A stretch of DNA of 15,922 bases, from the NCBI GenBank assembly GCA_902795905.1, contig CADBMY010000078.1:1-15922 (forward strand). Direction: 5' to 3'. This stretch comes from an uncultured Erysipelotrichaceae bacterium (GTDB lineage: Bacteria; Bacillota_I; Bacilli_A; Erysipelotrichales; Erysipelotrichaceae). Positions 6,156 through 13,693 of this stretch are shown piece after piece. Under the pieces are notes generated by a model. The model worked only from the letters and a program-made list of their open reading frames with translations, was not told where the DNA came from and did no database searches. Numbering within the stretch: position 1 is the first letter of the stretch; each line of letters opens with the position of its first letter. The position numbers were made by a program, and so were the translations under genes.

Positions 6156-6180
6156 TAGAAGTTTAACGGAGGCAGTAAAA

Positions 6181-6438
6181 ATGTCAGAAAGATATGAATA
6201 CAGACCTGCCGGTGTATGCTCAAATAAGATGGTATTTGAGCTGGACGGCACAAAGATCAACAGCTGCACAATTACAGGCGGATGCCCTGGTAACTCAATT
6301 GGTGTTGCTAAACTGATCCAGGGGAAGGATATTGATGAAGTGATCTCCTTACTTGAAGGAACCAGATGTGGAAGAAAGATGACTTCCTGTCCTGATCAGA
6401 TTGCCAAAGCACTGAAGAACTACAAAGCCAGCCTTTAA
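6181..6438 (+). CDS. TSCPD domain protein (TIGR03905-like)
   Basis: The 85-residue product is nearly all TSCPD domain: YRPAGVCSNKM (7-17), the INSCTITGGCPGNSIGVAKL block (27-45), and RCGRKMTSCPDQIAKAL (62-78), which contains the name-giving TSCPD at 68-72. Five cysteines (13, 29, 35, 63, 70) are well placed to hold a metal. The same domain occurs at the C-terminus of some adenosylcobalamin-dependent ribonucleotide reductases, but the stand-alone small proteins have no established function. It is probably cytoplasmic, with no signal or membrane segment. GGAGG at 6168-6172 precedes the ATG, a good promoter lies just upstream, and a terminator begins inside its last codons, so it looks like a single-gene unit. 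Confidence 0.9.
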   Translation: MSERYEYRPAGVCSNKMVFELDGTKINSCTITGGCPGNSIGVAKLIQGKDIDEVISLLEGTRCGRKMTSCPDQIAKALKNYKASL

Positions 6439-6454
6439 TTGAACTGGCTTTTTT
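6424..6454 (+). terminator. Rho-independent terminator overlapping the end of the TSCPD gene
   Basis: AAAGCCAG (6424-6431) pairs perfectly with CTGGCTTT (6444-6451) around a 12-base loop, and the T run continues to 6454. The stop codon of the TSCPD gene is in the loop. The next start codon follows only 11 bases after the T run. Confidence 0.82.
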
Positions 6455-6465
6455 ATGGATAGCAT

Positions 6466-8259
6466 ATGACAAAACAGCAGTTTATACGAAAGTATTTAAA
6501 AGGAAATTACGGATGGATGGCGCTGATGATCTTCTTCGCTGTTTTTGCTGTATTCCTGAATCTGCTTTCACCGCTCGTTTTCAGTTATTTTATTGATTAT
6601 GTGATCGATCTGAAGCCGATAGAGAATCCGCTTACTGCTGCTGTCTTTGATCTGCTGGGCGGTACGGCGTATCTGCGTCAGCATCTGTGGATCGGCGGTC
6701 TTCTTGTCATATGTATCTATGCTCTGCAGTCATTATCTTTGTTTCTGCGCAGTTATCTCAGCGGAAAGGTCTCTGAGGACATGGTCTACAGACTGCGCAA
6801 CGATCTCTACAGACATCTGCAGAGACTTCCGTACAGTTATCACGTACAGTCAAAGAGCGGTGAACTGATCCAGAAATGCACCAGTGATGTCGATACGATC
6901 CGCAGGGTCTTCGGCAGCCAGCTGCAGCAGATGATCCGCTCGGTATGCATCGTACTGATTGCCTGTGTGATCCTGTTCCGCATTAATGCATCTCTGGCCT
7001 GGAAAGCCATGATCCTGATGCCGGTGCTGTTTCTTTATGCATATTACTTTTATAAGCGGAACCAGAAGGCGTTTCTTGACTCCGATGAATCGGAAGCCAG
7101 ACTGACTGCGGCTGTTCAGGAAAATCTCTCCGGGATCCGTGTCGTCAAGGCTTTCGGCAGGGAAGCATATGAGATCGAACGTTTTGAGAAACATAACGAT
7201 GAGTACAGAGATCTGACGTTCCGCATGCTGAAGCTGCTTGGCAGATACTGGTCCAGTTCGGATGTCATCAGTATGCTGCAGACACTGATCGTTGTCTTTG
7301 CAGGTATCTTTGAGGCAAGAAGAGGCAATCTGACTGTCGGCAATTTCTTTGTGTTTGTTAACTATGAAGGCATGATCCTCTGGCCTCTGCGTCAGCTTGG
7401 CAGGATCCTTGCGGACTTCGGCAAGAGCAGTGTATCGATGGACCGTCTGATCGATATCTTCAATGCTAAAGAGGAAGATCTGGAAAGCGGGGAAAAACCG
7501 GAGATCCGCGGTGAGATCGATTTTGATCATGTTTCCTTCCGTTATGATGACGGCAACACTGATGTTCTGGAGGATATCACTCTGCATATCGATCCCGGAG
7601 ATACCGTGGCAATCATCGGTCCTACAGGTTCCGGTAAGTCTTCGCTCGTGCATCTGCTTTCGGCACTGTACGATTATACGTCCGGCAGTATCCGTATTGA
7701 CGGACATGAACTGCGGAACATAAATAAAGAATACCTGCGTAAGAATGTCGGTATCGTTCTGCAGGAACCGTTCCTTTTCTCGCGTTCGATCTACGAGAAC
7801 ATACACCTGAACAATACATCCGCAAAGCAGCGTGATGTTGAACGTGCCGCATCGATTGCATCTGTGCACAGGGTGATCACGGAATTTGATCAGGGCTATG
7901 ACACGATGGTCGGTGAACGCGGTGTGACCCTGTCCGGCGGTCAGAAGCAGAGGATAGCCATTGCCAGAACGATCCTGAACAACAACCGTATCCTGATCTT
8001 TGATGATTCACTGTCTGCCGTGGATACGGAGACTGATGCCGAGATACGCCGCAGTATCGCCAATCTGAACGGCATGATGACGACGATCATCATCACCCAG
8101 CGTGTCAACAGTGCGCAGGATGCAGACCGTATCTTCGTGCTTGAGAACGGGCGTATTACACAGCAGGGAACTCATCAGGAGCTGATAAAGCAGGAAGGAT
8201 TGTACAAGCGTATCTATGAGATACAGTCTTCCTATGTGAAAGGCGGTGATCAGGCATGA
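6466..8259 (+). CDS. ABC exporter half-transporter, subunit with degenerate ATP site
   Basis: The 597-residue product joins a six-helix ABC type-1 exporter membrane domain (about 15-320) to an ATPase domain (about 348-590). ATPase motifs are Walker A GPTGSGKS at 385-392, Q-loop Gln433, signature LSGGQ at 489-493 and Walker B ILIFDD ending at 514. The residue after Walker B that is normally catalytic glutamate is Asp514, and the H-loop position is Gln545 (IITQRV). This pairing marks the degenerate-site subunit of heterodimeric exporters such as BmrCD, LmrCD or TM287/288. It should form a dimer with the next gene's product and export drugs, lipids or peptides; the substrate is unknown. The ATG has no clear ribosome binding site and follows a terminator closely. 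Its stop overlaps the partner's start by 4 bases (ATGA). Confidence 0.93.
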   Translation: MTKQQFIRKYLKGNYGWMALMIFFAVFAVFLNLLSPLVFSYFIDYVIDLKPIENPLTAAVFDLLGGTAYLRQHLWIGGLLVICIYALQSLSLFLRSYLSGKVSEDMVYRLRNDLYRHLQRLPYSYHVQSKSGELIQKCTSDVDTIRRVFGSQLQQMIRSVCIVLIACVILFRINASLAWKAMILMPVLFLYAYYFYKRNQKAFLDSDESEARLTAAVQENLSGIRVVKAFGREAYEIERFEKHNDEYRDLTFRMLKLLGRYWSSSDVISMLQTLIVVFAGIFEARRGNLTVGNFFVFVNYEGMILWPLRQLGRILADFGKSSVSMDRLIDIFNAKEEDLESGEKPEIRGEIDFDHVSFRYDDGNTDVLEDITLHIDPGDTVAIIGPTGSGKSSLVHLLSALYDYTSGSIRIDGHELRNINKEYLRKNVGIVLQEPFLFSRSIYENIHLNNTSAKQRDVERAASIASVHRVITEFDQGYDTMVGERGVTLSGGQKQRIAIARTILNNNRILIFDDSLSAVDTETDAEIRRSIANLNGMMTTIIITQRVNSAQDADRIFVLENGRITQQGTHQELIKQEGLYKRIYEIQSSYVKGGDQA

Positions 8260-10109
8260 CCGTCACGAGATTTCAGGAAAAGACATATAATACGGATTCA
8301 CTGGATCTGAAGCTTTGGCGAAGGATCCTTGGTCTGCTGACTAACCAGAAGAAACGGCTGATACGGATCGGTCTTTTGAATGCGTTTATTGCGGTCTTTG
8401 ATGTGGCGATTCCGTATATGAATAAGATTGCGATCGACACGTTTGCGTCCGGCGGCGGTACCGATACCCAGCTGAAGATCTTTGCGTGTGTCTTCCTCTG
8501 CGGTGTACTGCTGCAGGCCGGTCTTGTGTATCTGTACTTTCTGCAGGCAGGTCATATGGAGATGGATACCGCCCACGAACTGCGCTCACGTCTCTTTTCC
8601 AAGCTGCAGTCATTATCATACTCGTTCTTTGATGTAACACCGGCCGGATGGCTGTTATCCCGCATCACCGGCGATGTTTCAAGACTTGCGGAGATCCTGT
8701 CGTGGTCATTGATGGACTGTGCCTGGGGTATCAGTACGATGATCGGTGCGACAGTGGTCATGCTGGTAACAAACTGGCGGCTGGCACTGCTGGTGTTTGC
8801 GGTCGTTCCCGTGCTTGCCTGGATCGCCAGATACTTTAATATCCGTATTCTGAAGAATTACAGAGATGTGCGCAGGATCAATTCAAAGATCACAAATGGT
8901 TTCAGTGAAGGCATCAGCGGTGCTCAGACGACCAAGACACTCGTTCTCGAAGATCTGAACTTCCGTGAATTTGAAGGGGATACCGGAGAGATGCGCAGAG
9001 CATCGATCAAGGCTGTATCGATGTCTGCACTGCTGTATCCGCTGGTCATGCTGATGAGTTCGTTCTCGATCGCTGCTATTCTGATCTACGGAGGTCACCG
9101 TATCCTGCTGAATGTACTGCAGTTTGGCACTGTCGTCATGTTTACGCAGTATGCGCAGCAGTTCTTTGATCCGCTGAACCAGATCGCCAGTATTGCGGCT
9201 GAACTGCAGATGGCACAGGCCAGTGCTGAACGTATTCTCTGGCTGCTTGATGAAGAACCGAAGATCACGGATACACCTGAAGTCATTGAGAAATACGGTA
9301 CCGAGCTGGCGCCGAAGACGGAGAACTACGAACCGATCGAAGGGAATATTGAATTTGATCATGTCAGTTTCCACTATACCGAAGGCGAAGAAGTTCTGAA
9401 TGATTTCAGTCTTTCGGTCAAGGCCGGTGAGACAGTTGCCCTGGTTGGTGAGACCGGATCCGGCAAGAGTACGATCGTTAATCTTCTCTGCCGCTTCTAT
9501 GAGCCGACAGAAGGAGAGATCAGGATCGACGGTGTGGAATACCGGAAGCGGTCGATCGGCTGGCTGCATTCCAATCTTGGCTATGTCCTGCAGTCTCCGC
9601 ATCTTTTCAGCGGCAGTGTTAAAGAGAATATCCGTTTCGGAAGGCTTGATGCGACGGATGAAGAGATCGTGGAAGCCTGTAAACTTGTTAATGCCGATAC
9701 GTTTATCAGGGAACTGGAAAACGGCTATGATACGGATGTAGGAGAAGGAGGCGGACGTCTTTCGACCGGACAGAAACAGCTGATCAGCTTTGCCAGAGCC
9801 GTGATCGCTGATCCCCGTATATTTATCCTGGATGAAGCAACCTCGTCTGTAGATACGGAAACGGAACAGATCATTCAGGATACGATCGAGCATGTGATGG
9901 AGGGACGCACAAGCTTCATCGTTGCGCATCGTTTGTCAACGATCGTAAATGCAGATAAAATATTAGTGATCCGCAATGGTGTGATCCGTGAACAGGGAAC
10001 ACATCAGGAACTGATGGCGCTGAAAGGTTACTACTACAGACTGTATACGAATCAGTTTAATGAGAAACTTGAAGCAGGCATCATGGGTGTACGCAAAAGT
10101 GAGGAATAA
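8256..10109 (+). CDS. ABC exporter half-transporter, catalytically intact subunit
   Basis: The 617-residue product has the same architecture as its neighbour: a membrane domain (about 35-325) and an ATPase domain (about 364-600). Walker A is GETGSGKS at 398-405, the Q-loop glutamine is Gln446, Walker B ends LDEATSSVD with Asp526 and catalytic Glu527, and the H-loop is AHRLSTI with His558. Its signature reads LSTGQ at 502-506 instead of LSGGQ. In heterodimeric exporters the altered signature faces the degenerate nucleotide site of the partner, which matches this pair. The start overlaps the previous stop (ATGA), with AAAGGCGGTG upstream, so equal expression is likely. The lspA start codon follows its stop directly, placing an exporter in one unit with lipoprotein processing. 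Confidence 0.94.
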   Translation: MTVTRFQEKTYNTDSLDLKLWRRILGLLTNQKKRLIRIGLLNAFIAVFDVAIPYMNKIAIDTFASGGGTDTQLKIFACVFLCGVLLQAGLVYLYFLQAGHMEMDTAHELRSRLFSKLQSLSYSFFDVTPAGWLLSRITGDVSRLAEILSWSLMDCAWGISTMIGATVVMLVTNWRLALLVFAVVPVLAWIARYFNIRILKNYRDVRRINSKITNGFSEGISGAQTTKTLVLEDLNFREFEGDTGEMRRASIKAVSMSALLYPLVMLMSSFSIAAILIYGGHRILLNVLQFGTVVMFTQYAQQFFDPLNQIASIAAELQMAQASAERILWLLDEEPKITDTPEVIEKYGTELAPKTENYEPIEGNIEFDHVSFHYTEGEEVLNDFSLSVKAGETVALVGETGSGKSTIVNLLCRFYEPTEGEIRIDGVEYRKRSIGWLHSNLGYVLQSPHLFSGSVKENIRFGRLDATDEEIVEACKLVNADTFIRELENGYDTDVGEGGGRLSTGQKQLISFARAVIADPRIFILDEATSSVDTETEQIIQDTIEHVMEGRTSFIVAHRLSTIVNADKILVIRNGVIREQGTHQELMALKGYYYRLYTNQFNEKLEAGIMGVRKSEE

Positions 10110-10565
10110 ATGTATATAGCACTGATGATACTGGTCGTTGTAGTCGATCAGCTGACAAAATATATCGTACAGGCAAGACTTCCGCTATACGGGGCGATCG
10201 AAGTGATCCCGGGATTCTTCAGTCTGACATATGTGCATAATACGGGTGCAGCCTGGAGTATCCTGTCCGGGCAGCAGCTCTTTCTGATCCTTGTATCACT
10301 TGTGGAGATGGCGGTTCTTGCCTGGTTTCTCATCAAATATATGAAAGAGAAGAATACGATCTACTGTGTTGCCCTGAGTCTGATGCTTGGCGGAGCTATC
10401 GGCAATCTGATCGACAGAGTTACACTGCACTATGTAAGAGATTTTCTGGATTTCATTATCTTCGGATATGACTTTCCTGTATTTAATGTAGCGGATTCGG
10501 CACTGTGTATCGGTGTCGGCATCCTGTTTCTGGCGATGATCCTGGAAGAGAAGAAACATGCGTGA
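10110..10565 (+). CDS. lspA: Lipoprotein signal peptidase (signal peptidase II)
   Basis: The 151-residue, four-helix membrane protein carries the LspA blocks: VVDQLTKYIV (11-20), VHNTGAAWSIL (42-52), GGAIGNLIDR (94-103), VRDFLDF (109-115) and FNVADSALCIG (125-135). Asp111 and Asp129 are the expected catalytic pair. It cuts the signal peptide of prolipoproteins before the lipid-modified cysteine, on the outer side of the membrane; the DUF4358 lipoprotein in this window is a plausible client. The ATG follows the TAA of the ABC gene with no gap, with GAGGA at 10101-10105 inside the previous gene's end. It overlaps the downstream pseudouridine synthase gene by 8 bases; lspA followed by an rluD-like gene is common in Firmicutes. 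Confidence 0.96.
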   Translation: MYIALMILVVVVDQLTKYIVQARLPLYGAIEVIPGFFSLTYVHNTGAAWSILSGQQLFLILVSLVEMAVLAWFLIKYMKEKNTIYCVALSLMLGGAIGNLIDRVTLHYVRDFLDFIIFGYDFPVFNVADSALCIGVGILFLAMILEEKKHA

Positions 10566-11469
10566 AGAAAAACTGATCTGTGAAACAGAGGGAATACGTC
10601 TTGACCGGTTTGTCAGTGAACAGCTGGATCTTTCGCGTTCCCGTATTCAGCAACTGATCGATGACGGACAGATCCTGGTGAACGGGAAAACCGTAAAAAG
10701 CAGTTACAAGGTGGAAACGGGTGATGAGATCACGGCTGTTATCCCCGATGCCCAGGAGATCGATCTTACACCGGAAGATATTCCTCTGGATATTCTTTAT
10801 GAAGATTCCGATATCATCGTGATCAATAAACCCAAGGGACTGATCGTCCATCCGGCCCCCGGTGTTTATTCGGGAACACTGGTCAATGCGCTGCTGTACC
10901 ACTGTAAGGATCTTTCCGGTATCAACGGAGAGATCAGACCCGGTATCGTACACCGTATCGACAAGGATACGACAGGCTGTCTTGTAGCATGCAAGAATGA
11001 TTTTGCGCATGAGGCGATTGCTGCACAGCTTGCGGATAAGACCTGTTCGCGCAGGTATATGGCTCTGGTCATGGGCAGTCTTGAACATGATGATCTCTAT
11101 ATCAGCGCCCCGATCGGCAGGGACCCCAAAGACCGTCAGCGCATGAAGGTCACGGAGAAGAATTCACGAGAGGCGCAGACACGTGTACATGTCGTGGAAC
11201 GTTTCCGCACGCATACACTTGTCGAATGTTCGCTTGAGACCGGGCGTACGCACCAGATCCGTGTACATATGAAGTATATCGGCCACCCCGTTGTCGGTGA
11301 CCTGAAATACGGCCGTAAATGCAGGGAAATGGATACCCAGGGGCAGGTTCTGCATGCGTTTGAACTGACGCTTGTACATCCTCGTACAAAAGAAAAGATG
11401 GTCTTTCATGCGCCGCTGCCTGCGTATTTTGAAAAGTTGCTGGAGATTTACCGGAAAGAGGATCGATGA
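10558..11469 (+). CDS. rluD: RluA/RluD family pseudouridine synthase
   Basis: The 303-residue product has an S4 RNA-binding domain at the N-terminus (about 13-75; RLDRFVSEQL, LSRSRIQQLIDDGQILVNG) and a pseudouridine synthase domain (about 82-290) with INKPKGLIVHPA (89-100) and the catalytic motif HRIDKDTTG (132-140), where Asp135 is the nucleophile. Family members convert specific uridines to pseudouridine in 23S rRNA; RluD acts on helix 69. The exact target here is not certain, and in Bacillus the gene at this place is called ylyB. It overlaps lspA by 8 bases and the rhomboid gene by 4 bases, so it is in the middle of the long operon. Confidence 0.94.
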   Translation: MREEKLICETEGIRLDRFVSEQLDLSRSRIQQLIDDGQILVNGKTVKSSYKVETGDEITAVIPDAQEIDLTPEDIPLDILYEDSDIIVINKPKGLIVHPAPGVYSGTLVNALLYHCKDLSGINGEIRPGIVHRIDKDTTGCLVACKNDFAHEAIAAQLADKTCSRRYMALVMGSLEHDDLYISAPIGRDPKDRQRMKVTEKNSREAQTRVHVVERFRTHTLVECSLETGRTHQIRVHMKYIGHPVVGDLKYGRKCREMDTQGQVLHAFELTLVHPRTKEKMVFHAPLPAYFEKLLEIYRKEDR

Positions 11470-12272
11470 TAAGAAGACAGAAAACACCGGTGACGACAGG
11501 ATTGATCGTGATCTGTGCTCTGGTCTGGCTGGGGGTCAACTTCCTGCCGATGGGTGAGCTGACAGAAGCATCACGGGCGATCCTTTTCGGTGCGTATTAT
11601 AAGATCCTGATCTGTACCGGAGAATGGTGGCGTCTGCTTACGGTAGGCTTTGTGCATTCTTCTTACTGGCATCTGTTGATGAATATGTACAGTCTGCATA
11701 ATCTCGGCAGAATTCTGGAGATCCGGTACGGCGTTCTCAGATACCTGACGGTATTGTTTGTCAGTGTAATCGGCGGTTCCCTGTTCATGTTTGTCATGGA
11801 AGGGAATACGGTAGGTGTCGGTCTGTCCGGAGGTCTTTACGGTCTGATGGCATCGCTGATCATCACCCTGGTCAAAAACGGATCCTGGAAACATCCTGTT
11901 CTGCGGGCATATCTCCTGCAGATCATTACGATCAACCTGCTGATCAATTTTGCGCCTGGTATAGCCTATACAGCACATCTCGGCGGTTTCCTTACCGGTG
12001 CCTTACTGACAGTGATCCTGGACCGGCAGGAGAGCTTTACAGGCGTCAGGATCCACGGTCTGATCGCCGGTATGATCCTGATCGGTGTACTGATCTGGCG
12101 CATACCGCAGTCGACGTATATACGCAAGGATGAGCGGTATCTCGGCACTGACAGTGATATACTTGTGTTCTACCGGGATCACGGACTGGAAAACTATGCA
12201 ATGAAGCTGGCAAAGAAGATCGACAGTCAGTATGATACAATTTATCTTGAAGAGATACTGGAGGATAGTTAA
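11466..12272 (+). CDS. Rhomboid family intramembrane serine protease
   Basis: The 268-residue product has about six or seven membrane helices and the rhomboid signature elements: EWWRLLTVGFVHSSYWHLLMN (53-73) with the oxyanion-side His69 and Asn73, GVGLSGGLYGLM (117-128) with catalytic Ser121, and AHLGGFLTGAL (170-180) with catalytic His171. It should cut transmembrane proteins within or near the bilayer. A charged C-terminal tail of about 50 residues follows the last helix. The start overlaps the rluD-like stop as ATGA, with AGAGGA at 11457-11462. GGAGG at 12260-12264, inside its last codons, serves the next gene. Substrates cannot be predicted from this sequence. Confidence 0.94.
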   Translation: MIRRQKTPVTTGLIVICALVWLGVNFLPMGELTEASRAILFGAYYKILICTGEWWRLLTVGFVHSSYWHLLMNMYSLHNLGRILEIRYGVLRYLTVLFVSVIGGSLFMFVMEGNTVGVGLSGGLYGLMASLIITLVKNGSWKHPVLRAYLLQIITINLLINFAPGIAYTAHLGGFLTGALLTVILDRQESFTGVRIHGLIAGMILIGVLIWRIPQSTYIRKDERYLGTDSDILVFYRDHGLENYAMKLAKKIDSQYDTIYLEEILEDS

Positions 12273-12767
12273 ATGCCTAAACGTGAGAATACATTAAGCT
12301 GGGATGAATACTTCATGGGTCTTGCCCATCTTTCCGCACTGCGTTCCAAGGATCCCAGTACACAGGTTGGTGCTGCGATTGTTGACGAGAATCACAGAGT
12401 AGTATCCGTAGGCTATAACGGCTTTCCCAAGGGATGCGATGATGATGAGTTCCCGTGGGACAGAGAAGGCGGTATGCTGGTAACGAAGTATGCGTATGTT
12501 GTGCATGCGGAGCTGAATGCGATCCTGAACAGTCCCCGCAGTGTCAACGGATGCACACTGTATGTATCGCTGTTTCCGTGCAATGAATGCGCCAAGGCGA
12601 TCATTCAGGCAGGAATCAAAAAGATCGTGTATGAGTCGGACAAATATGCCGAGACGGAAGCAATCTACGCCAGCAAGCGCATGTTGCAGGCAGCCGGTGT
12701 AGAGATGGTCAGGATCGAGAATACGATCTCCCTGCATGTAGAGAAAATACCCAATACGACAAAATAG
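12273..12767 (+). CDS. comEB: Deoxycytidylate (dCMP) deaminase, ComEB-type
   Basis: The 164-residue product has the zinc deaminase motifs HAELNAI (78-84; His78 ligand and Glu80 proton shuttle) and PCNECAK (102-108; Cys103 and Cys106 ligands), plus the dCMP deaminase opening DEYFMGLAHLSALRSKDPSTQVGAAIVD (11-38) and the GYNGFPKGCDDD loop (47-58). It converts dCMP to dUMP, the substrate of thymidylate synthase, in the cytoplasm. The ATG follows the rhomboid stop with no gap, with GGAGG 8 bases upstream, and a strong terminator overlaps its stop codon, marking the operon end. Despite the comEB name no competence role is implied; no comEA or comEC gene is visible. Confidence 0.94.
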   Translation: MPKRENTLSWDEYFMGLAHLSALRSKDPSTQVGAAIVDENHRVVSVGYNGFPKGCDDDEFPWDREGGMLVTKYAYVVHAELNAILNSPRSVNGCTLYVSLFPCNECAKAIIQAGIKKIVYESDKYAETEAIYASKRMLQAAGVEMVRIENTISLHVEKIPNTTK

Positions 12768-12797
12768 ATCGAAGTCAGAGCTTCGATCTTATTTTTT
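12766..12797 (+). terminator. Rho-independent terminator between the deaminase gene and rnhC
   Basis: A perfect 9-base-pair stem (12766-12774 with 12781-12789) with loop TCAGAG is followed by TATTTTTT at 12790-12797. It overlaps the deaminase stop codon. The convergent rnhC stop (12775-12777) lies in the loop, so the hairpin's 3' arm encodes the end of RNase HIII. On the minus strand the hairpin is followed only by CTATTTTG, so it may stop rnhC transcripts less efficiently. Confidence 0.88.
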
Positions 12798-13635
12798 CCG
12801 TATTCTTAAAATGTATCTTGGCAGTCTCCTGCAGACGGTCGAAGCCGTATTTTTCGACAAAGCGCAGGGCACACTGATCTGCCTGTTCACCGCCTCCCTT
12901 GGCAAATTCCATACCGTATTCGCTGCTCATGCGGTCCATCTCGGTAAGGAAGGCATAGCGGGCGATCATACTGCCGGCAGCGACAGACAGATATTTGTTT
13001 TCGGCTTTGGTCTCAAAGGTGATGCCGCGGATGATCTCGGGTGATCCCTGGATATACCGGTAATAGAGTCCTTCGGGGGTAAACTGATCGATGATCAGGA
13101 AGTCGGGGAGGGTATACTTTCTGCGCAGATTGACAAATGCCTGGTTATGCAGGGCAGCCTTGACCGCATTCATATTCAGATGTGCGTGGATCTCGTTATA
13201 ACGTTTCGGCGGCAGGATCAGGAGCGAGTGCTTCAGTTCTTTGATCAGTACCGGGGCGATCTCTCTGATAGCTTCATCGGTGACTGCCTTGGAATCCCGG
13301 ATTCCCAGAGAAAGCAGACGTTCTTCCTGAGACTGCTCAACGATCGCTGCACATACACATACCGGACCGAAATAATCTCCGGTACCGACTTCATCACTGC
13401 CGGCCTGCGGATAAATGCCATGCTCAGTGCGGAATGGGGCAGCGTAGACTTCGGCATCCGTGCCCTGAAAGACGACCTTGCCGGAAGTATAGGCTGTGAT
13501 CACGCAGTTCTCAAGACGCATGGCATACTCACTGTAGGCGGGATGGGAGATATCCGCAGCCTCATGCCAGGTGTCATAGAGCTTCTGTATCTGCTCAGGG
13601 GTCAGTTTTAAGGAAATGACCTGTGATTTATTCAT
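12775..13635 (-). CDS. rnhC: Ribonuclease HIII
   Basis: The 286-residue product has the N-terminal TBP-like domain that separates RNase HIII from HII (about 1-70), then the catalytic domain with GSDEVGTGDYFGP (79-91; Asp81, Glu82), RDSKAVTD (113-120), LIIDQF with Asp183, and the C-terminal ETKAENKYLSVAAGSMIAR block. It degrades RNA in RNA-DNA hybrids, such as R-loops and primers, in the cytoplasm. The ATG at 13635 is fixed by an in-frame TAG 12 bases upstream, and there is no ribosome binding site before it. A TGCTAGAAT extended -10 (13642-13650) would start transcription at or next to the A of the ATG. It is divergent from cvpA-mutS2 and convergent with the deaminase gene. The rnhC, cvpA, mutS2 grouping matches Bacillus synteny, but without zapA and polX between them. 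Confidence 0.95.
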   Translation of the reverse strand: MNKSQVISLKLTPEQIQKLYDTWHEAADISHPAYSEYAMRLENCVITAYTSGKVVFQGTDAEVYAAPFRTEHGIYPQAGSDEVGTGDYFGPVCVCAAIVEQSQEERLLSLGIRDSKAVTDEAIREIAPVLIKELKHSLLILPPKRYNEIHAHLNMNAVKAALHNQAFVNLRRKYTLPDFLIIDQFTPEGLYYRYIQGSPEIIRGITFETKAENKYLSVAAGSMIARYAFLTEMDRMSSEYGMEFAKGGGEQADQCALRFVEKYGFDRLQETAKIHFKNTEKIRSKL

Positions 13636-13641
13636 GCGTAT

Positions 13642-13650
13642 ATTCTAGCA
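13642..13650 (-). promoter_or_regulatory. Extended -10 promoter of rnhC, predicting a leaderless mRNA
   Basis: Read on the minus strand this is TGC followed by TAGAAT, an extended -10. Its last base is 7 bases from the A of the rnhC ATG, exactly the usual distance from -10 to start point. I see no -35 match at 16-18 bases, which an extended -10 can tolerate. No ribosome binding site lies between it and the start codon. Confidence 0.55.
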
Positions 13651-13655
13651 TGAGT

Positions 13656-13684
13656 TTGCCTATTTTCCCGGAATTCGCTATCAT
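13656..13684 (+). promoter_or_regulatory. Promoter of cvpA-mutS2, predicting a near-leaderless mRNA
   Basis: TTGCCT (13656-13661) and TATCAT (13679-13684) are 17 bases apart, matching TTGACA and TATAAT at 4 and 5 of 6 positions. The expected start point is near 13691, three bases before the ATG at 13694. An alternative -10, CATAAT at 13682-13687, would start exactly at the ATG. Neither leaves room for a ribosome binding site. Confidence 0.6.
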
Positions 13685-13693
13685 AATGTCGTT

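Noticed and set aside
6087..6180. Possible small RNA or riboswitch in the protease/TSCPD gap
   Set aside because: Apart from the promoter and the 7-base inverted repeat, I see no multi-stem structure or terminator to support an RNA element, and the gap is under 100 bases.
6850..7869. 339-residue minus-strand open frame opposite the first ABC subunit
   Set aside because: It has no recognisable domain and is the shadow of a fully motif-supported ABC gene.
8883..9929. 348-residue minus-strand open frame opposite the second ABC subunit
   Set aside because: It has no domain and no upstream signals; codon bias in the sense gene explains the absence of stops.
13147..13611. 154-residue plus-strand open frame opposite rnhC
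   Set aside because: RNase HIII on the minus strand is complete with catalytic residues; this frame has no domain and no ribosome binding site.
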